From Sulfurospirillum sp. UBA6790 (GTDB lineage Bacteria > Campylobacterota > Campylobacteria > Campylobacterales > Sulfurospirillaceae), in the NCBI GenBank assembly GCA_002452855.1, contig DKFS01000032.1, forward strand, positions 1 through 19,284: a stretch of DNA of 19,284 nucleotides, given 5' to 3'. Shown piece by piece: positions 14,740-19,284 of the stretch; the stretch's first letter is position 1, and the number at the start of each line of letters is the position of its first letter. The notes under the pieces were generated by a model, which did not search any database, was not told where the DNA came from, and was given only the letters and a program-made list of their open reading frames with translations. The translations under genes and the position numbers were made by a program.

Positions 14740-16488
14740 TTGAGAAGTCATTATTGTACAGATTTAGATGTCGCTAACATTGGCGAGATTGTTGAAGTGT
14801 GTGGCTGGGCGAATAGTAATAGAGACCATGGTGGAGTTATTTTTATTGACCTACGTGACAAATCAGGGCTCGTTCAACTCGTTTGCGATCCAGCCGATAG
14901 CATCACAGCGCACGATGTTGCCTCTCGTGTGAGAGACGAGTATGTTCTAAAAGCCAAAGGCAGAGTAAGAGCACGCGGTGAAGGATTGGAAAATCCTCGT
15001 CTTAAAACAGGTAAAATTGAAATCGTCGTCGATGATCTTATCATTGAAAACGTGAGTGAGACTGTTCCTTTCGTCATTGGTGACAACAGTGTTGGCGAAG
15101 AGACACGCTTAAAATACCGATATTTAGATTTACGTAACCCAAAAGCGTATGAAATTTTCAAACTTCGTTCTAAAGCAACCATTGCAGTTCGTAACTCTTT
15201 GGATAGCCAAGGCTTTTTGGAGGTTGAAACACCGATTTTAACCAAAGCCACACCTGAAGGTGCACGAGATTATCTTGTGCCAAGTCGTGTACATAACGGG
15301 GAATTTTATGCACTTCCTCAATCTCCTCAATTATTCAAACAACTTTTGATGTGTGCAGGCTTTGACCGCTACTTCCAAGTCGCAAAGTGCTTTAGGGATG
15401 AAGATTTACGCGCAGACCGTCAGCCAGAATTTACTCAAATTGATATTGAGATGAGCTTTTGTAACCAAGAAGATGTTATGAAAGTTACTGAAAATCTTTT
15501 AAAAGATGTCTTTAAAGCATGTGGTTATGAAATCGCCACTCCGTTTAACCGCATTCGCTATAAAGAAGCGATGGAAAAATACGGTTCAGACAAACCAGAC
15601 CTTCGTTACGACCTTTCGATGATTGATGTTATCGATATTTTTGCAAATTGTAAAAACGAAATCTTTAGCAATATTGCAAAAGATTCAAAGAAAAACCGTA
15701 TTAAAGCGTTAAAAGTTCCAAACGGTGACAATATCTTTTCAAAACGTCAAATGCAAAGCTTTGAAGAGTACGTCAGAAAATTTGGAGCCCAAGGACTAGG
15801 TTACTTTCAAATGAAAGAAGATGGTCTCAAAGGTCCTCTTACAAAATTCTTTGACGAAGCAGACTTACAAAAGATTATTGAACGTGCGGATTTAAAAGTT
15901 GGTGACGCTATTTTCTTTGGTGCGGGTGCTAAAAAAGTCGTTTTGGATTATATGGGACGTTTCCGTATTTTCTTAGCAGAGCAAATGAATATTATTCCAA
16001 AAGACACATTTGAGTTTGTATGGGTCGTTGATTTTGAAATGTTCGAAGTTGAAGAAGGAAAAGTTAAAGCAATGCACCATCCATTCACCATGCCAAAAGA
16101 CGTTGATAATACGCCTGTGGATGAGATGGAATCTATCGCCTATGATGTTGTTTTAAACGGTGTAGAACTTGGCGGCGGTAGTATCAGAATTCATAAAAAA
16201 GAGATTCAAGAAAAAGTCTTTAAACTTATTGGCATTTCAGAAGAAGAGGCACATGAAAAATTTGAATTTTTGATGGATGCACTCAAATTTGGCGCACCAC
16301 CACACGGTGGTCTTGCTATCGGTTTAGATAGAATGATGATGTTGATTACAAAAAGTGAAAGTATTCGTGATGTTATTGCCTTCCCTAAAACCCAAAAAGC
16401 ACAATGCCTTCTTACACGCGCCCCAAGCGCCGTAGAGAATGAACAATTGCGTGACCTTGGTATTAGACTTAGAGAAAAAACCAAATAA
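14740..16488 (+). CDS. aspS: Aspartyl-tRNA synthetase (probably non-discriminating Asp/Asn type)
   Basis: A 582-residue bacterial-type class II synthetase that charges tRNA(Asp) and, if non-discriminating, also tRNA(Asn) with aspartate for later amidation by GatCAB. It starts with TTG, giving the family N-terminus MRSHYC, with AGGA upstream. The N-terminal OB-fold anticodon domain spans about 1-105. Motif 2 is [21 protein letters not shown] (from about 217). The GAD insertion is near 300-420. The LGGGSIRIH segment and motif 3 GLAIGLDR (524-531) are present. His30 in RDHGG and Gly in the RGEGLENP loop (80-82) match, from memory, residues linked to relaxed tRNA specificity in the Pseudomonas enzyme; E. 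coli AspRS has Leu at the first. It heads an operon with adk, 13 bases downstream. Confidence 0.97.
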   Translation: MRSHYCTDLDVANIGEIVEVCGWANSNRDHGGVIFIDLRDKSGLVQLVCDPADSITAHDVASRVRDEYVLKAKGRVRARGEGLENPRLKTGKIEIVVDDLIIENVSETVPFVIGDNSVGEETRLKYRYLDLRNPKAYEIFKLRSKATIAVRNSLDSQGFLEVETPILTKATPEGARDYLVPSRVHNGEFYALPQSPQLFKQLLMCAGFDRYFQVAKCFRDEDLRADRQPEFTQIDIEMSFCNQEDVMKVTENLLKDVFKACGYEIATPFNRIRYKEAMEKYGSDKPDLRYDLSMIDVIDIFANCKNEIFSNIAKDSKKNRIKALKVPNGDNIFSKRQMQSFEEYVRKFGAQGLGYFQMKEDGLKGPLTKFFDEADLQKIIERADLKVGDAIFFGAGAKKVVLDYMGRFRIFLAEQMNIIPKDTFEFVWVVDFEMFEVEEGKVKAMHHPFTMPKDVDNTPVDEMESIAYDVVLNGVELGGGSIRIHKKEIQEKVFKLIGISEEEAHEKFEFLMDALKFGAPPHGGLAIGLDRMMMLITKSESIRDVIAFPKTQKAQCLLTRAPSAVENEQLRDLGIRLREKTK

Positions 16489-16501
16489 AAGGAATTTGTT
16501 G

Positions 16502-17074
16502 ATGAAGAAACTATTTTTGATTATTGGCGCCCCAGGCAGTGGTAAAACGACGGACGCGAGTTTAATCGCAGAAAAAAATAGCGATGTAATTGCACATTAT
16601 TCAACAGGTGAATTACTAAGAGATGAAGTTGCCAGCGGTAGTGAACTTGGTAAAACAATTGATTCATTTGTCAGCGCTGGCAATCTTGTTCCGCTTGATA
16701 TTGTTATCAACACCATTGTTAGTGCCATCAAAAATAGCCCTAAAAATGTTGTCTTAATTGACGGTTTTCCACGTTCTGACGAACAGATGAAAGCACTAGA
16801 TGCCCTTCTTGCAAAAGAGACATCTGTGAAACTTGTTTCTGTGATTGAAGTCGAAGTAAGCGAACAAGTCGCATGTGATCGTGTATTAGGTCGTGCACGT
16901 GGTGCAGACGACAACGTCCAAGTCTTTAAAAATCGTATGAAAGTTTATACGGAGCCATTAGCAGGTATTCAAGCATTTTATGGCGCTAAAAATTTACTTC
17001 ACAAAATCAATGGTGAACGCAGCATCGAAGCTATTGTTGATGAGATGGAAGCTTTCGTTAAAAGCAATATCTAA
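16502..17074 (+). CDS. adk: Adenylate kinase (short, LID-reduced)
   Basis: A 190-residue cytosolic nucleotide kinase interconverting ATP plus AMP and two ADP. The start is ATG 16502 with AAAGGAA upstream; an in-frame reading from 16439 would overlap aspS and has no support. The P-loop is GAPGSGKT (9-16), the AMP-binding part [10 protein letters not shown] (34-43), and DGFPR is at 87-91. The lid is a short stretch RARGADDN (about 131-138) without the zinc-cysteine LID of long forms, as is usual in Campylobacterota. It follows aspS by 13 bases. Its TAA is immediately followed by the ATG of the next gene. Confidence 0.95.
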   Translation: MKKLFLIIGAPGSGKTTDASLIAEKNSDVIAHYSTGELLRDEVASGSELGKTIDSFVSAGNLVPLDIVINTIVSAIKNSPKNVVLIDGFPRSDEQMKALDALLAKETSVKLVSVIEVEVSEQVACDRVLGRARGADDNVQVFKNRMKVYTEPLAGIQAFYGAKNLLHKINGERSIEAIVDEMEAFVKSNI

Positions 17075-17812
17075 ATGCACCACTTCTACTCTGTGATTAT
17101 TGGGACGGAGCTTCTCAATGGTCGCAGAGTCGATAAACACTTCACTTTTTTAAATCAAACGCTTCGTAAACGCAATCTTTTACATGTTGGTAATTTTGTT
17201 ATTCAAGATGATAAAGAGCAAATAGAAGCCTGCTTTAAAATGATTCTCAATGACCCTAAAAGCGTTATGTTCTGCTTTGGAGGTCTTGGCGCAACCCCTG
17301 ATGATTTAACGCGCGCCATTGCAAGTGACGTATTTACAGCGCAGCCACTTGTTTTACATGTAAAAGCAAAAGAGCTTATTATCGCACAATTTGGCAAAGA
17401 GGCTTACCCGCATCGTATCTCTATGGCAATGCTTCCACCGCAGGCACAGCTCTTGCATAATGTCGTTAATCAAGTACCTGGGTTTTCATTGGAAAATCGT
17501 TTCTTTTTTACACCTGGCTTTCCCTCGATGGCATGGCCAATGGTCATAGAAGCTTTGGATAGATATTTTTCGGATGAAGTTCCCTCTTTTAAAGATGCCT
17601 TCATTGTAGAATCCTCTGAAAATGATTTAATAGAAATCATGGAAGCTATTCCAAAGGAGCTTCATTTTTCCTCTTTACCACGATTTGTCGGAGAAAAACG
17701 TATAGTAGAAATTTACTTTGAACATACAAACAAAGAGCTTGTTGAAACGTGGTCACACTTTTTTAGGGATGCATGTATCGCAAAAGGAAAAGCAATTAAG
17801 GATTGTTTGTAA
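17075..17812 (+). CDS. CinA N-terminal-like / MoCF-biosynthesis domain protein
   Basis: A 245-residue protein with a molybdopterin-binding (MoaB/MogA-fold) domain. The N-terminal IIGTELLNGRRVDKHF (8-23) and GGLGATPDDLTRAIA (69-83) are hallmarks of the COG1058 family, the N-terminal half of CinA (competence/damage-inducible protein). In some CinA proteins this half has ADP-ribose pyrophosphatase activity and the separate C-terminal half is an NMN deamidase. That second domain is missing here, so a nucleotide-salvage role is possible but unproven. It starts directly after the adk stop (TAAATG) and its last 17 bases overlap the convergent amidase gene. In C. jejuni, as I recall, ppa lies next to adk instead. 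Confidence 0.82.
   Translation: MHHFYSVIIGTELLNGRRVDKHFTFLNQTLRKRNLLHVGNFVIQDDKEQIEACFKMILNDPKSVMFCFGGLGATPDDLTRAIASDVFTAQPLVLHVKAKELIIAQFGKEAYPHRISMAMLPPQAQLLHNVVNQVPGFSLENRFFFTPGFPSMAWPMVIEALDRYFSDEVPSFKDAFIVESSENDLIEIMEAIPKELHFSSLPRFVGEKRIVEIYFEHTNKELVETWSHFFRDACIAKGKAIKDCL
17352..17365. repeat. Iterated palindrome TTACATGTAA, copy 6
   Basis: A perfect 14-bp palindrome TTTTACATGTAAAA inside the CinA-N-like gene, read as Val-Leu-His-Val-Lys. Confidence 0.75.
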
Positions 17813-19284
17813 AATACTGATCAATACCATCGCTAATACCCTCTATCAATATTTTTTGATAATGGGGATTAAATAAACGATCTGACTCATCAGGGTTCGT
17901 GATATAACCAACTTCAATCAAAATAGAAGGCATCGTTGCCCCTACTAAAACCCAAAAAGGTGCTTCTCTAACTCCGCCATCATCGACGTCATATTTTCGC
18001 TTAACGTTTTTAAGCATATTAGATTGTATATCAATCGCTGCTTTGTTAGAGAGTACAATTTTTTCACGGTTAAACACGTTTAAAAATGTCTCTTTGGAGT
18101 AATAATCCATCTCTTCCATATCAGATTGGTTTTCAAGGGCAGCGACATTTTTTGAACGCTCAGACCGATCAGGAGAGAGAAAGAATGTTTCTAGTCCTTT
18201 CATGGAAAGCTTTTTTGCATCATTCGGTGCAGCATTGGCATGCAAAGAGATAAAAATATCAGCATTTTTGTCATTGGCTAATTTCGTACGATCTCTTAAA
18301 TTAATAAAGACATCTTTTTGTCTTGTATAATAGACTTTGTATCCACGCTCTTTTAACTCTTTTCCAAGTTCCAATGCCATTTCAAGAACGAGATGCTTCT
18401 CCATGCGCTGTTTGTACCCAATGGCTCCTGCATCTTTACCACCATGTCCGGCATCAATGACTATGGTTTTGTTGCGTTTAGAACTCTTAGAAAGTGGTTT
18501 GCTATTAGAGGCGGTATTTTTCGATACAGCGCTATTTTTAGTTGTGGGAAGCGGTGTTAAAACACTCTTGTTCTCTTTTTCCACAACGGGAGCATTAGCG
18601 GTAGAAGAAGGAGTGGGTGGAGCAAGTTTCTTTTGTGTTAAAATAGGCTGTTTATCAAGCGAAATAATCACTTTATTACTTAACACACTGACATAAGTTT
18701 CAAACGATTGTGCGGCATCAAGAACTATACGAATTGTATCCTCATTGTATTGGCTGACTTTAAAATTCTGCAATTTAGAAGGGGTTTTAATTGCAAGAGG
18801 AGCATTTAATATAATTGCTGGAAGGTCAATAACCTTTTTATAGCTTCCTGAGCTTTTGAGCACAAATACTTTAATGCCTTTATCTGGAATATCGGTACCA
18901 AATTCAAGGACAATTTCTTCATTGTTAGCATCTATTGTTTGTAAAACGTTCTTACCACGATATGTTTTCGGTAATGATGAAACATGTGTGGATACTTTTG
19001 GAGCAATGGGTGTACGTGTGGCTGTTTCAGCCGGAGCGTAAACCGATGGGGTTGATGTGGCTGGTGTATTGATTGTTTTAGAAGGTTCACTAAAACTCTC
19101 TTCACTCGCCGGTGGGGGCACAAAAGGTTTTGCGGTTTTTGTAGTGCTACGCTTTGATTCTTTATTCATAGTAGCTAATTCAGACTCATATTTTGAAGCA
19201 TCAAGCTTTAATATTTTCGCTGTTTTAATCAAACGCTCTAACGTCTCTTTTTTAAGTTCCTGATCGCCTGAAATAATAGCTTGA
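17796..19284 (-). CDS. amiA: N-acetylmuramoyl-L-alanine amidase with AMIN domain (partial, 5' end off right edge)
   Basis: A periplasmic zinc amidase that removes stem peptides from MurNAc, acting in daughter-cell separation. The reading frame stays open to the window edge, so the apparent start TTG at 19232 is not real; signal peptide and N-terminus are missing. Visible parts in order: a charged helical stretch, a Pro/Thr/Ser-rich linker (about 18990-19160), an AMIN domain (about 18640-18960, EIVLEFGTDIPDKGIKVFV), a second Ser-rich linker (about 18480-18640), and the Amidase_3 catalytic domain (about 17810-18475). The zinc and catalytic residues are visible as VIDAGHGGKDAGA, the Glu in RMEKHL, SLHANA and LIEVGYITNP. 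Between SLHANA and the catalytic Glu lies a long insert (ending near GVREAPFWVL), in the place of the autoinhibitory helix of AmiB/AmiC-type enzymes. The 3' end overlaps the convergent gene. Confidence 0.93.
   Translation of the reverse strand, partial: QAIISGDQELKKETLERLIKTAKILKLDASKYESELATMNKESKRSTTKTAKPFVPPPASEESFSEPSKTINTPATSTPSVYAPAETATRTPIAPKVSTHVSSLPKTYRGKNVLQTIDANNEEIVLEFGTDIPDKGIKVFVLKSSGSYKKVIDLPAIILNAPLAIKTPSKLQNFKVSQYNEDTIRIVLDAAQSFETYVSVLSNKVIISLDKQPILTQKKLAPPTPSSTANAPVVEKENKSVLTPLPTTKNSAVSKNTASNSKPLSKSSKRNKTIVIDAGHGGKDAGAIGYKQRMEKHLVLEMALELGKELKERGYKVYYTRQKDVFINLRDRTKLANDKNADIFISLHANAAPNDAKKLSMKGLETFFLSPDRSERSKNVAALENQSDMEEMDYYSKETFLNVFNREKIVLSNKAAIDIQSNMLKNVKRKYDVDDGGVREAPFWVLVGATMPSILIEVGYITNPDESDRLFNPHYQKILIEGISDGIDQYFTNNP

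Noticed and set aside
16439..16501. N-terminal extension of adk into aspS
   Set aside because: The adk family N-terminus and the ribosome site both point to ATG 16502.
19232..19284. TTG at 19232 as true start of the amidase
   Set aside because: The frame stays open to the end of the window with protein-like sequence, and no signal peptide follows the TTG. The gene is cut by the window edge.

Overview
The window looks like a chromosomal core region of a Campylobacterota (epsilonproteobacterial) genome. Sulfurospirillum or a close free-living relative fits best. The evidence is an AT-rich composition (estimated by eye at about 60% AT), dense overlapping genes, extended -10 promoters without clear -35 boxes, a lactate permease, and a gene order that, as I recall it, matches the Campylobacter jejuni block adk-aspS-nadK-recN-cbrR-tatD-mltD-rlpA-kdsC-lptC-lptA-engB-membrane protein-PBP2 (Cj0639 to Cj0652). 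The genus assignment is inference. I see no tRNA, rRNA, CRISPR array, insertion sequence or prophage, and no stretch over 300 bases without a gene.

Left block (1-8793, all minus strand). A tightly packed run reads from right to left: a response regulator/diguanylate cyclase (cbrR-like), tatD, mltD, rlpA, hisB, kdsC, lptC, lptA, engB, a short GNAT acetyltransferase, an MreD-like membrane protein, and mrdA (PBP2), which runs off the left edge. Junctions overlap or abut by a few bases, apart from a 27-base gap between tatD and mltD. This is essentially an envelope-building operon: PBP2 makes sidewall peptidoglycan, MltD and RlpA cut glycan strands, KdsC makes Kdo, and LptC and LptA carry LPS across the periplasm. 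A two-receiver GGDEF regulator is its first gene. hisB and the GNAT gene (possibly arginine synthesis) are metabolic passengers. A predicted promoter and a TTTACATGTAAA palindrome lie in front of cbrR.

Middle (8842-13159). lctP (L-lactate permease) forms a discrete unit with a strong Shine-Dalgarno sequence, a Rho-independent terminator and candidate operator repeats. It sits between recN and cbrR. recN and nadK overlap by four bases and are transcribed leftward from a promoter intertwined with that of the divergent lipoprotein gene.

Right block (13160-19284). A small lipoprotein gene (+) converges on a membrane-bound GGDEF protein gene (-); a hairpin at the stop codon of the GGDEF gene separates them. 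aspS, adk and a CinA-N-like gene run rightward as one operon. The last of these overlaps, tail to tail, a periplasmic N-acetylmuramoyl-L-alanine amidase gene (-) whose 5' end lies beyond the right edge.

The most unexpected signal is not a gene. The 10-bp palindrome TTACATGTAA occurs six times in 19 kb, in different genes and reading frames and once in the cbrR leader. About 0.05 copies would be expected by chance. It looks like an iterated DNA-level motif.
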